Shown here: positions 8,881 through 15,792 of the stretch, in pieces
Layout of the letters: the number at the start of each line of letters is the position of its first letter
Numbering within the stretch: the first letter of the stretch is position 1
NCBI RefSeq assembly: GCF_001507435.1
Contig: NZ_LMWH01000297.1
Location: 1 to 21,680, forward strand
Source of the DNA: Streptomyces sp. NRRL F-5122
GTDB lineage: Bacteria; Actinomycetota; Actinomycetes; Streptomycetales; Streptomycetaceae
DNA length: 21,680 nucleotides
Direction: 5' to 3'
The notes under the pieces: model-generated
Databases searched by the model: none
The model's input: the letters and a program-made list of their open reading frames with translations, nothing else
Told to the model about the DNA's origin: nothing
Translations under genes and position numbers: made by a program

Positions 8881-9350
8881 GGGAAAAACCTCTTTCGTTG
8901 CTTTCCCCTTGAGGGGGATTTGCTGTTGACGTATTCGAGTCTGTCCCTCCTCCAGGGCGATATGAAGGCAGCGATTTTCCTGGGAGTCCCACACCCAGGA
9001 TGAGAATGGGACTTGGCAGACTGTGGCATGTCCGCAGCTTGAAAGTGGGTACACCCCTGTTCAGCCAACGATGACCCGACTGGCCGGTCCGCAGGCCGGA
9101 CCGAAAGCCGGTGGCGCGGCATGCTCGGCGCGGTAGCGGCCAACCGCGCTTGAGCAGATATGGGCGGATCCACATGACGGCTTTTCGACCGACGGGCGGA
9201 TGGCGAAGTGGATCTCTCAGGAAACCCTCTGAGTCGAATTCCAGGTGCCGTCGAGGACGGCTGCCGCAGTATCGGCTCCCCTTTTCGTCCCGCGAACCTT
9301 GCCGGCACACATGAACGTGCCTGCAGATGGCCAGTGACGGCAGCTCGCCC
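8881..9350. other. Intergenic region upstream of the SDR pair
   Basis: This 470-nt stretch between the SDR gene and the XRE gene has no credible coding frame. It holds the leader of the SDR gene with a small stem (TCCCC-TTGAG-GGGGA near 8904-8917), the conserved dyad at 8979-9000, and a shorter GGGT-AC-ACCC dyad at 9047-9056. From about 9060 to 9350 I see nothing I can name. Confidence 0.6.
8979..9000 (-). promoter_or_regulatory. Candidate operator A (TGGG-N8-ACCCAGGA)
   Basis: CCTGGG, nine bases, then CCCAGG form a perfect 6-bp dyad that lies about 100 nt upstream of the SDR start at 8880. TGGG (8981-8984) and ACCCAGGA (8993-9000) are spaced exactly as in the sites at 10273-10292 and 15005-15024. 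An overlapping TGGGAGTCCCA palindrome is also present. Confidence 0.6.
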
Positions 9351-10226
9351 TCAGGTGCCGTGCGCGGGGTTCTGCTGGTGCGGCACGTCGGGCACGCTGA
9401 CGGAGCCCAGCAGGGCCAGCCCGTCAGCGGAGGGGGAGCCGGGCTCGGCCTGCAGGATGACGAGCTGCTGTCCCGGGGCGCTGCGGATGTTCAGGGCCTC
9501 GTGCCGCAGCTCCAGATCGCCCACGAGCGAGTGGTGGACCTGCTTGATCTCGTAGGGCGGGAGCCGGGTGTACTCGCGCGCCCACAGGGCGCGGAACTCG
9601 CCGCTGCGCACCGACAGCTCACCGACGAGCTCCAGGATGCGGGGGTCCTCCGGAGTGCTCGCGGCGGTCTGCTGGAGGTCGGCGACCGCCCGGTGCCTGG
9701 CCCGTTCCGGACTGCGGTAGAAGGTCTTCGCGGCGGGGTCCAGGAAAAGCATGCGTAGGACGTTGTCGTGCTGGGCGAAGTCGCGGTAGAGGGCGTCGGC
9801 GAGCGCGTTGGTGGCCAGCAGGTCCTGGGCGTGACCGAAGATGAACGCCGGTGTCCCGGTCCAGCTCTCGATCAGCTGCCGTAGGTGCGGCCGGACACGC
9901 TCGACCCGGACAGGCGCCTTCGTGCGGCGGGCGGCCGGCTGGGCCAGCCGGAACAGTTCCCGCTTGTCCTCGTCGCCGAGTTGCAACACGCGCGCGATGG
10001 CCTCCAGCACTCGGGGTGAGGGACTGAGCTCACGGCCCTGCTCCAGTCGGCTGTAGTAGCTCGGGCTGACCCCCGCGAGCGCGGCGACCTCGTTGCGCCG
10101 CAGCCCGGGCACTCGTCGCCGACCGGCGGCAGGCAGCCCCGCGGCTGCGGGGCTGAGGCGTTCCCTGCCGGCACGGAGGAACTGACCCAGCCCTTCCACC
10201 GAGTCAAGGCGCGTTGCGTTGTCCAT
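9351..10226 (-). CDS. XRE-family regulator with MmyB-like ligand-binding domain
   Basis: Encodes 291 residues. The N-terminal helix-turn-helix (about 13-80) has the signature GRRRVPGLRRNEVAALAGVSPSYYSRLEQGR; the C-terminal 180 residues (PHLRQLIESW, PAFIFGHAQDLLATNALADALY, NVLRMLFLDP, LVGELSVRSGEFRALWARE, QQLVILQAEPGSPSADGL) match the MmyB-type domain named after the methylenomycin activator MmyB and typical of actinobacterial regulators. There is no Shine-Dalgarno before the ATG at 10226; TAACCT sits 7 nt upstream, so the transcript is probably leaderless. It faces away from a paralogous regulator gene and is followed, on the same strand, by the SDR pair. Candidate operator B lies 47-66 nt upstream, suggesting autoregulation. 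What ligand it senses is unknown. Confidence 0.93.
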   Translation of the reverse strand: MDNATRLDSVEGLGQFLRAGRERLSPAAAGLPAAGRRRVPGLRRNEVAALAGVSPSYYSRLEQGRELSPSPRVLEAIARVLQLGDEDKRELFRLAQPAARRTKAPVRVERVRPHLRQLIESWTGTPAFIFGHAQDLLATNALADALYRDFAQHDNVLRMLFLDPAAKTFYRSPERARHRAVADLQQTAASTPEDPRILELVGELSVRSGEFRALWAREYTRLPPYEIKQVHHSLVGDLELRHEALNIRSAPGQQLVILQAEPGSPSADGLALLGSVSVPDVPHQQNPAHGT

Positions 10227-10233
10227 ACCACCG

Positions 10234-10239
10234 AGGTTA
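10234..10239 (-). promoter_or_regulatory. -10 box of a leaderless promoter for the minus-strand XRE gene
   Basis: On the minus strand this reads TAACCT, a TANNNT hexamer with 7 nt to the ATG at 10226, which places the expected transcription start at the start codon. A GGCG-GAAAA-CGCC dyad (10240-10252) abuts it and could be a repressor site. The -35 is weak. Confidence 0.5.
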
Positions 10240-10271
10240 GGCGGAAAACGCCAGGAAAAGTCCCGCCTATG

Positions 10272-10292
10272 GTGGGTGCATTACACCCAGGA
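10272..10292 (-). promoter_or_regulatory. Candidate operator B (TGGG-N8-ACCCAGGA)
   Basis: TGGGT, seven bases, ACCCA form a perfect dyad within TGGG-N8-ACCCAGGA (10273-10292). If the XRE transcript starts at 10226, the site is centred near -57, a position common for activators. It also lies about 240 nt upstream of the divergent XRE gene. Confidence 0.6.
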
Positions 10293-10508
10293 TTGCGGGC
10301 TCTCAGGAGCCTGGGCCTTGTGGGGGCTTGGCGTGGCCCCTGGCTGTCTGCGGTCGCATTCACCCTCTTCCGGCAGCTGCAGCTACTGCGACGAGTCGCC
10401 GGGAATCCACGCCGCAACATGCGCGGGATTGAAGTCACCTCATGTGATGCGCGTGCTACGTGATGTCATGCTGTGCCTCTGAGGGATCCCCATGGCGCGA
10501 AAGCCACC

Positions 10509-10514
10509 TAGTCT
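10509..10514 (+). promoter_or_regulatory. -10 box of a likely leaderless promoter for the plus-strand XRE gene
   Basis: TAGTCT (TANNNT) ends 6 nt before the ATG at 10521, and no Shine-Dalgarno sequence precedes that ATG. The promoter region includes GAGGGATCCCC with a GGGATCCC palindrome (10483-10490). No good -35 is visible. Confidence 0.4.
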
Positions 10515-10520
10515 TGCAGC

Positions 10521-11378
10521 ATGAGCAATGGGACGCCTTTGGGTGACTTTCTACGAGCCCGCAGAGAAGCCCTGAAGCCGCACGACGTCGGTCTGCCCGA
10601 ACACGGGCGGCGCCGCGTGCCGGGACTGCGCAGAGAGGAAGTCGCGCTGCTCGCCGGAGTCAGCTCCGACTACTACATCAGACTGGAACAGGGCCGCGAG
10701 AACAGCCCCTCCCCACAGGTCCTCGACGCCGTGGCGCAAGCGCTGAAATTGGACGCGGAGTCCACCGACCATCTCAACCGTCTCTGCCTGGCCGCCTCGC
10801 AACGCCCTCACGACTGGGGCGAGGCGGACGTCAGTCCACAGCTCCTTCAGTTGATGGAAGGCTGGGATCACACCCCTGCCTTTGTCGTCGGTCCGGCCCT
10901 GGACATCATGGCGGGCAACTCTCTTGCCACAGCTCTGCACAGCGGTTTCGACAAGTTCGACAACCTTGCCCGGATGGTGTTCCTCGACCCGGCAGGGCGC
11001 GACTTCTACCAGGAATGGGAGCGGGCCGCGCACTCCTGCGTCGCTGAGATCAGGGCCGCCTACGGCCATGACCCCGAGTCCGTCCGCATCGCCGAGGTCG
11101 TGGCACACCTGTCCGCCCAGAGCCCGGAGTTCGCCGCGCTCTGGCAACGGCACGACGTCAAGAGCAAGTCTCAGGAAGGCAAGCATCTGAAACACGCCCA
11201 GGTCGGAGACCTCCACATCAAGTTCGCGGCCTTCACCGTCAACGGAGCCCCGCACCAGCAACTGGTGGTCTACCAGGCCGAACCCGCCAGCCCTACAGCG
11301 GCCGCGTTCGAGACGCTGAGGAGCATGGGTACGCAACCGAAGCAGGCCCGGGCTGAGGCGACGGACGCGAGCATGTGA
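10521..11378 (+). CDS. XRE-family regulator with MmyB-like domain, paralogue
   Basis: Encodes 285 residues with the same architecture as the divergent neighbour: N-terminal HTH (about 5-75; LGDFLRARREAL, GRRRVPGLRREEVALLAGVSSDYYIRLEQGRENSPSP) and MmyB-type domain (PQLLQLMEGWDHTPAFVVGPALDIMAGNSLATAL, NLARMVFLDPAGRDFY, VVAHLSAQSPEFAALWQRHDV, QQLVVYQAEPASPTAAAFETL). The extra lysine-rich segment KSKSQEGKHLKH replaces the shorter loop of the neighbour. The HTH halves are clearly alike and the C-terminal domains diverge more, as expected for paralogues sensing different ligands. The start is the ATG at 10521 with a TAGTCT -10 box just upstream and no ribosome binding site. The flavin reductase gene follows 109 nt downstream and is a possible target. 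Confidence 0.93.
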   Translation: MSNGTPLGDFLRARREALKPHDVGLPEHGRRRVPGLRREEVALLAGVSSDYYIRLEQGRENSPSPQVLDAVAQALKLDAESTDHLNRLCLAASQRPHDWGEADVSPQLLQLMEGWDHTPAFVVGPALDIMAGNSLATALHSGFDKFDNLARMVFLDPAGRDFYQEWERAAHSCVAEIRAAYGHDPESVRIAEVVAHLSAQSPEFAALWQRHDVKSKSQEGKHLKHAQVGDLHIKFAAFTVNGAPHQQLVVYQAEPASPTAAAFETLRSMGTQPKQARAEATDASM

Positions 11379-11487
11379 GTTCCGGTGGAGGCCGGCCCTG
11401 CCACACACAGGAAGAACGCGGCCTTCATGGCGGTGACGCCGTCTGCCGACACTCGATGCCACAGACCGCACGGCACCGGGAGCAGAC

Positions 11488-12054
11488 ATGATCACCGTAA
11501 AGGACCTTCAGCCGCACCCCCTGGACCAGGTTCACCGTCTCATCGAACCGGGCCCCGTCATCCTGATCGCCACCCGGCACCGCGGCATTCCGAACGTGAT
11601 GACCAACGGGTTCAACATGATGGTGCGCCACGCGCCGCCGCTGATCGCCTGCACCATCGGCCCCTGGGACCACAGCTACCAGGCCCTGGTAGAAACGGGG
11701 GAGTGCGTCATCTCGGTCCCTACGGCCGATATGGCCGCCACCGTCGTCGACATCGGCAACTGCTCGGGGGCCGACGTCGACAAGTTCGAGGAGTTCGACC
11801 TGACCGCCGTGACCGCCGAGAAGGTCCAGGCACCGCTGGTCGCCGAATGCTTCGCCAACATTGAGTGCCAGGTCGCCGACAGTAGTCTCGTGGCCCCCTA
11901 CAGCCTCTTCCTGCTGGGGCCCGTCAGGGCCTGGACCGACCCCTCGCAGCCCCACCCGCAACTGTTCCACCACCACGGAGACGGCACCTTCACACTCGAC
12001 GGGCCGACCATCGACCTGAAGGACCGCATGACCAAGTGGCAGTACCTCCTATAG
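11488..12054 (+). CDS. Flavin reductase family protein (FMN-binding split barrel)
   Basis: Encodes 188 residues, the usual size of flavin-reductase-like domain proteins. The segments PGPVILIATRHRGIPNVMTNGFNMMVRHAPPLIACTIGP and ETGECVISVPTADMAATVVDIG are typical of the FMN-binding split-barrel fold: Thr/Asn in the phosphate-binding region, followed by the strand that carries flavin contacts. Members reduce FMN/FAD with NAD(P)H and often feed a partner monooxygenase; no oxygenase gene lies within the window, so the partner, if any, is elsewhere. GGGAG lies 6 nt before the ATG. A GC-rich stem 27 nt past the stop could end the transcript. The preceding MmyB-type regulator reads the same way. Confidence 0.88.
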   Translation: MITVKDLQPHPLDQVHRLIEPGPVILIATRHRGIPNVMTNGFNMMVRHAPPLIACTIGPWDHSYQALVETGECVISVPTADMAATVVDIGNCSGADVDKFEEFDLTAVTAEKVQAPLVAECFANIECQVADSSLVAPYSLFLLGPVRAWTDPSQPHPQLFHHHGDGTFTLDGPTIDLKDRMTKWQYLL

Positions 12055-12081
12055 ACGGGCCCGGGACCAGGCGACGATCGC

Positions 12082-12098
12082 CCGGCCTTCTCGGCCGG
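12082..12098 (+). terminator. Hairpin after the flavin reductase gene
   Basis: CCGGCC, a 5-nt loop (TTCTC), GGCCGG. It begins 27 nt after the flavin reductase stop. There is no U-tract, as is usual in Streptomyces, so termination is only likely. Confidence 0.4.
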
Positions 12099-12234
12099 CC
12101 GACAGCACAATCAGGCGATCACAGGCAGTCGGTCTGGTGAAGGGGATCACGTGGTGGCACCGAGTGGTGTGCCTGGGTGCGCTCACGGTGCCGTAGTGGT
12201 TCGCCGCGAAGATCACCTACCGCTTCGTCGCCGG

Positions 12235-12546
12235 TCACCGGACGATGAGGGGAGGATGTGCGCAGTGCGACTTGGTGCGCAGGCGGGGCGGGGGTTGTTC
12301 CGTGCCGCGGTGGCGTAGCGCGGACAGGGCGAGCAGGACGCCCAGGGTGAGCGCGACGACGATGACCCGGAGAACGCCGCCGAAGCCCAGTCCGCTCAGC
12401 GCGCCGGTGAGCTGGGGGCCGAGGCCGGCGCCGATGAACATGCTGCATCCGTAGAGGGCGACGGCCGCTCCGCATGCGTGCGGAGCGGCCGCGTTGACGG
12501 TCTCGACGACGGCACTGGCGGACCCAGACCAGTGCCCGCGGAGCGC
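12235..12546 (-). pseudogene. C-terminal remnant of an MFS-type transporter
   Basis: This frame reads SGSASAVVETVNAAAP, then AAVALYGCSMFIGAGLGPQ, LTGALSGLGFGGVLR and VIVVALTLGVLLALSALRHRG. That is two hydrophobic segments joined by a glycine-rich loop, matching the last transmembrane helices of drug-type major facilitator transporters. The frame is closed by an in-frame TGA at 12547-12549, and the sequence above it (12550-12636) is low-complexity and does not look like the rest of a transporter. No ribosome binding site precedes the internal ATG at 12441. I call this the tail of a deleted gene. The remaining sequence from 12099 to 12234 holds nothing I recognise. A perfect 13-bp-arm hairpin lies inside the remnant. 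Confidence 0.65.
12462..12491. repeat. Perfect inverted repeat, 13-bp arms, 4-nt loop
   Basis: CGGCCGCTCCGCA at 12462-12474 is exactly repeated as its reverse complement at 12479-12491, around TGCG. It lies in the MFS remnant. It could be a transcription terminator inserted during gene decay, or a small mobile palindromic element. Confidence 0.85.
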
Positions 12547-12636
12547 TCACCGCCGCCGCGGGGTGACGCCGGAACCGGCGGGGAGACGGCGAGGAGGAGG
12601 AGCAGCCGGGGGGCTGCGGAACGAGGGTGGGGACTC

Positions 12637-14028
12637 TCAGACGGCCGGGGTGTTCAGCACGTACTCGCGTGAGGCGTGTACCTTGCCGCGCAGGGCGGCC
12701 AGGTTGACGTCGAGGACCTGTCCGTTCCACTTGCGGGTCTCGCCGTTGATGAGGACGGCGCTGATGTTGCGGGCGTCGGAGCCCAGCACGATCGTGCCGA
12801 TCGGGTCGTTGAGCGGCATGTTGTTGAGGTCCTCGGCCTGGATGACCAGCAGATCGGCCTTCTTGCCCGGGGTGAGTGAACCGGTGACGCCGACCAGGCC
12901 GTTGGTGCGGGCGCCCTGGAGGGTGGCGAAGTCGAGGACGTCGCGGGTGGTGATGCGGGAGGGCTGACGGCCCGTGCCGTGGGCGGCGTTGACCGCGCGC
13001 ATCCGCTGGATGGCGTGCAGGGCCCGCATCTGGGTGAACATGTCGCTGGCCAGGGCGACTTCGACGTCGATGCTCAGCCCGGGACGGATGCCGGCGGACA
13101 GCGCCTCATCGACGGCGGGGATCGCCGTCTCCAGGCCGATCTGGGCGTCGGAGGTCGGCGCGAGGGCCACGGTGGTACCGGACTCGCCCATCGCCTGCCA
13201 CGCCTCGGGGGTCAGTCCGGTGGAGTGGATGAGGGTGACGTCGGGGCCGAGGATGCTGTCCTTGGCCCAGCGCAGGACCGCGTCGGAGGAGGCGCTGCCG
13301 AACACGGCATCCACGCTCACCCCGACGCCCAGCTCCCGTGCGACGCGGGCGAGTTCGGGGCCGTAGGCGAGCGCGGGTCCGGCGATCTCGTCGGTGGCCA
13401 GGGTCGCCAGGCGCAGCGTGAGCAGTTGGTCGTCGCTGCTGAAGTACTGGCTCTTGAGGCGAGGCAGGTCGCCGGGCCACTGCCGGTCCCAGTCACCGAA
13501 GTGCGGGCCCATGGCGGCGTGCACGCCACGGATGCCGGTGTCGCGCAGCGCCTCGACGGCGGCGTCGGAGTGCTCGCGGGTACGGGAGTTGTGGGAGAAG
13601 TCGAGCATGGTCGTGATGCCGCTGTCGATCGCGGTCAGAGCGGCCAGTCTGGTGCCGATGTACATGTTCTGGGGCCGGTAGACCGTGGCGTAGCCGGCGA
13701 GGGTGGCCATCACATAGCCGCCGAGGTCGTCGACGTCCGGCATGATCCGGCGCAACTGGGCTTCCCAGGCGTGCCGGTGGGTGTCGACGAAGCCGGGGGC
13801 GAGGATCGCGCCGGTGGCGTCGACGACCACGGCGTCCGGCGCGTCGAGGCGGGGGCCGACGGCGGTGATCGTGTCGCCCTCGACGAGGAGGTCGCCGCCG
13901 TCGAGGACACCGAGGCCGGAGTCCATGGTGACGACGGTCGCGCCGGTGAACAGGATGCGCCGCCGGTCGGCGGGCCGGCGCCGGAGCTCTTCGAGGACGG
14001 CGGCGCTGGTGGTGTGGTTGAGGTTCAT
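12637..14028 (-). CDS. Amidohydrolase family metal-dependent hydrolase
   Basis: Encodes 463 residues. The N-terminal small beta-sandwich (ILFTGATVVTMDSGLGVLDGGDLLVEGDTITAVGP) leads into the TIM barrel with the first metal motif GFVDTHRH (His84, His86), DFSHNS, His268 (TLIHSTGLTPEAW) and Asp321 (LSIDVEVALASDMF), then the C-terminal return to the sandwich (GSLTPGKKADLLVI, AVLINGE). This is the deaminase/chlorohydrolase branch of amidohydrolases (cytosine-deaminase and TRZ/ATZ-like). At the position where related enzymes have a His on strand 5 (SVHV), this protein has Asp240 (SVDAV). The ATG at 14028 follows a GAGAAGAG Shine-Dalgarno. It is 35 nt downstream of the Atu4866-fusion gene and likely co-transcribed. 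The substrate is unknown. Confidence 0.92.
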   Translation of the reverse strand: MNLNHTTSAAVLEELRRRPADRRRILFTGATVVTMDSGLGVLDGGDLLVEGDTITAVGPRLDAPDAVVVDATGAILAPGFVDTHRHAWEAQLRRIMPDVDDLGGYVMATLAGYATVYRPQNMYIGTRLAALTAIDSGITTMLDFSHNSRTREHSDAAVEALRDTGIRGVHAAMGPHFGDWDRQWPGDLPRLKSQYFSSDDQLLTLRLATLATDEIAGPALAYGPELARVARELGVGVSVDAVFGSASSDAVLRWAKDSILGPDVTLIHSTGLTPEAWQAMGESGTTVALAPTSDAQIGLETAIPAVDEALSAGIRPGLSIDVEVALASDMFTQMRALHAIQRMRAVNAAHGTGRQPSRITTRDVLDFATLQGARTNGLVGVTGSLTPGKKADLLVIQAEDLNNMPLNDPIGTIVLGSDARNISAVLINGETRKWNGQVLDVNLAALRGKVHASREYVLNTPAV

Positions 14029-14063
14029 GGGACTCTTCTCTCGGTACGGCGGGGGAGGGAAAG

Positions 14064-14844
14064 TCAGCCGACCTTCATGACGTAGCCCGCGTGGTGCAGT
14101 TCGTCGCCCTGGAACTCGCCGTAGGCCCGGAAGCCGAGGTCGTCCAGGTAGTCGATGCGGTTGCCGTCGATCCAGTAGCGGCCCTGGTAGGCGTACGGGC
14201 GTCCGCCCCGGGTCTCGTCGTAGCGCCCGTCGGCGGTGAGCTCCTGGTGCAGGAAGTCGTTCCGGTCGATCCACACACCGACGCGCGGGCTGCCGGTCAG
14301 GTCCTCCGCGGCCGGGATGCCCGTCTCGGGTGCGGCGGCCCGGCCGGGGACGTCGGTGCCGGCCCACAGCACCGGCCGGCCCGCCGAGACGAGCGCGCGG
14401 ACCCGCTCCGGGGGGGCTCAGGAGTGCGGCCACCGCGCTCGGCACGTCGTCGGCGAGTTCGTCGGGCACCACCAGGAAGTCGGTGGTGTTGCCCGGTGCC
14501 AGGGTCGCGACGTACTCCGAGCGGTGGCCGCGGCCGCCGGCCAGCGCGATGGCGTCCATGACGGCGGGGAGGATGGTCGTGCCGGTGGCGTCGACGACGA
14601 TCGCGTTGTCGTCCCCGGCTGCCGTGACGATGCTGGGGCCGACCCCCACGATCAGGGAGCCGACGAACAGGATGTCGGCGCCGACCATGGCACCGATCAA
14701 CGGGTCCATCGTCAGGATCCGGGCATGCGAGAACAGGACGGGACGTCCCTTGTCGTTCGAGAGGATGTCATCGAAGGCCTCGGGGTTCCAGCTCACGGTG
14801 CCGGTGGCGGTGATGTTGTGTACTCCTCGGTGGAGTCGCCTCAT
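14064..14844 (-). pseudogene. Hydrolase-like N-terminus fused to Atu4866 domain, frameshifted
   Basis: Two open frames add up to one protein of about 255-260 residues. The first (14844 to about 14415) reads SWNPEAFDDILSNDKGRPVL, FSHARILTMDPLIGAM and a DLLVIG-like strand, then EYVATLAPGNTTDFLVVPDEL: the small beta-sandwich half of an amidohydrolase without the barrel or metal motifs. The second (about 14410 to 14064) reads RVRALVSAGRPVLWAGTDVPG and then the Atu4866 domain: GVWIDRNDFLHQELTADGRYDE, YQGRYWIDGNRIDYLDDLGF, GDELHHAGYVM. They are joined at a run of seven G (plus strand, about 14411-14417); removing one base gives SPPERVRALV. The start is either the ATG at 14844 (no ribosome site) or the GTG at 14796. 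The frameshift is either a real mutation or a homopolymer sequencing error. It precedes the amidohydrolase gene. Confidence 0.75.
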
Positions 14845-15003
14845 CGGTGTGTCCGCTGCGGGAGTGAGCGTCGACGCGGCTCCGAGGCGAGTGTCCGGCG
14901 GCTACGGCAGGCGCCTGACCATCAGGTTCGTGGCGCCGCGGTACCGGAACCAGGCCGCTCTGTCCCTAGGTGTCGGGCTGCCACGATCCGGCCGGCTCGC
15001 GAT

Positions 15004-15024
15004 GCTGGGTGCGCGGTACCCAGG
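15004..15024 (-). promoter_or_regulatory. Candidate operator C (TGGG-N8-ACCCAGGA)
   Basis: CTGGGT, seven bases, ACCCAG form a perfect 6-bp dyad (15004-15022) inside TGGG-N8-ACCCAGGA. It lies in the divergent region between the hydrolase/Atu4866 fusion gene (start 14844) and the stand-alone Atu4866 gene (start 15087), so it could serve either. Its orientation matches sites A and B, which favours the minus-strand unit. Confidence 0.6.
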
Positions 15025-15086
15025 AAACACTCACCTGGGGAGACGGCGGCCTGGTTGCCGCCGCCCGCCAGGCCGATTGTGGCGGC

Positions 15087-15377
15087 ATGACCAGCAACGA
15101 CATGCCCCGCGACCCGCACCCGTACGTCGGGATGTGGGTGACCGCCGACGGATTCATCCGCCAGGAACTGCTGCCGAGCGGCCGCTACGACGAGGCCCGT
15201 GGCAACCGTCGGAGCGCCTACACCGGCAGCTACACCGTCACCGGCAACCACCTCGAGTACGTCGACGACACCGGCTTCACCGCCACCGGTGACATCCGCG
15301 ACGGTGTTCTCTACCACGAGCACCTGGTTCTCTACCGCGAGGGCGACGAGCGGGCCGGGCGGGTGAGCCGACCATAG
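15087..15377 (+). CDS. Atu4866 domain-containing small protein
   Basis: Encodes 96 residues, almost entirely one Atu4866 domain: HPYVGMWVTADGFIRQELLPSGRYDEARG, SAYTGSYTVTGNHLEYVDDTGFTATGDI, DGVLYHEHLVLYR. The family, named after Agrobacterium Atu4866, is a small beta-barrel of unknown function. I chose the ATG at 15087; a second Met (MPRDPH, 15102) is a possible start. Only a weak GGCGG precedes it. It is the diverging counterpart of the fusion gene on the minus strand, whose C-terminal domain it resembles at RYDE, the GxY strand and YxDDxGF. Being an intact copy beside a frameshifted one, it may make the lost function good. The role is unknown. Confidence 0.88.
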   Translation: MTSNDMPRDPHPYVGMWVTADGFIRQELLPSGRYDEARGNRRSAYTGSYTVTGNHLEYVDDTGFTATGDIRDGVLYHEHLVLYREGDERAGRVSRP

Positions 15378-15390
15378 CCAAGGTTTCTCG

Positions 15391-15678
15391 ATGGGCAGGG
15401 TCGGTGGGGTTAAGGTGCGTGCTCTAGAAGGTGCTGGTCTGCTGGGCGGGAAGTCCGCCTACGCGGGCCGTGTGATGCCGCAGGGGCACGCGGTCCGGTC
15501 GATCGACAAGAGCCTCGCGGCTACCGGCCCGATGGAACTCGACGCTGCGAAAGCCTCCGGCGGGGGCCGGCGATGGCGGTACGACTTCCCCAGCACTGGC
15601 AACACCTGCCTGGCCGCCGACGGAATCCGCGTATTCCTCGTGCACGACCGCGAGTTCATCGCCCTCTGTACGTCCTGA
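15391..15678 (+). pseudogene. Possible PQQ-type beta-propeller C-terminal remnant
   Basis: An open frame of 95 residues. Its last 45 residues (LDAAKASGGGRRWRYDF, then STGNTCLAADGIRVFLVHDREFIALC) look like one PQQ/BamB-like propeller blade: a W-rich strand, a short loop, ADG, a hydrophobic strand and IAL. The first half does not look like protein and there is no ribosome binding site at the ATG (15391) or the internal Met (15532). I treat it as the end of a lost propeller gene. It could also be a chance open frame. The rest of the gap (15679-15792) holds the promoter region of the GH78 gene. Confidence 0.35.
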
Positions 15679-15745
15679 AACTACTCCTGTCCCAACGCTG
15701 TACGGGCGCCCCGTGTTCGAGATAGCGTCGCCTCGCAACTGGGAA

Positions 15746-15759
15746 TTGAAACGATTCAG
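15746..15759 (+). promoter_or_regulatory. LacI-type operator-like dyad upstream of the rhamnosidase
   Basis: TTGAAACGATTCAG contains TGAAACGATTCA with a near-palindromic core (TGAA-ACGA-TTCA). This is the shape of operators bound by LacI-family sugar repressors, which have a central CG and TGAA/TTCA arms. It lies 34 nt before the GH78 start. No LacI gene is in the window. Confidence 0.45.
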
Positions 15760-15792
15760 TCCTGTCTTGCTCAGGGAAGAGTGGGGAGCGTC

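Noticed and set aside
12172..12181. CCTGGGTGCG as a fourth copy of the shared operator
   Set aside because: Only the left half fits; the required ACCCAGGA at the proper spacing is missing.
12979..14085. Plus-strand 368-codon frame opposite the amidohydrolase
   Set aside because: No family features; the composition is typical of antisense frames in high-GC genes.
12637..14844. One 735-codon protein fusing the Atu4866 locus to the amidohydrolase
   Set aside because: The amidohydrolase has its own ATG and ribosome binding site at 14028, and the middle of the long frame is low-complexity Arg/Pro/Gly antisense-like sequence produced by the frameshift.
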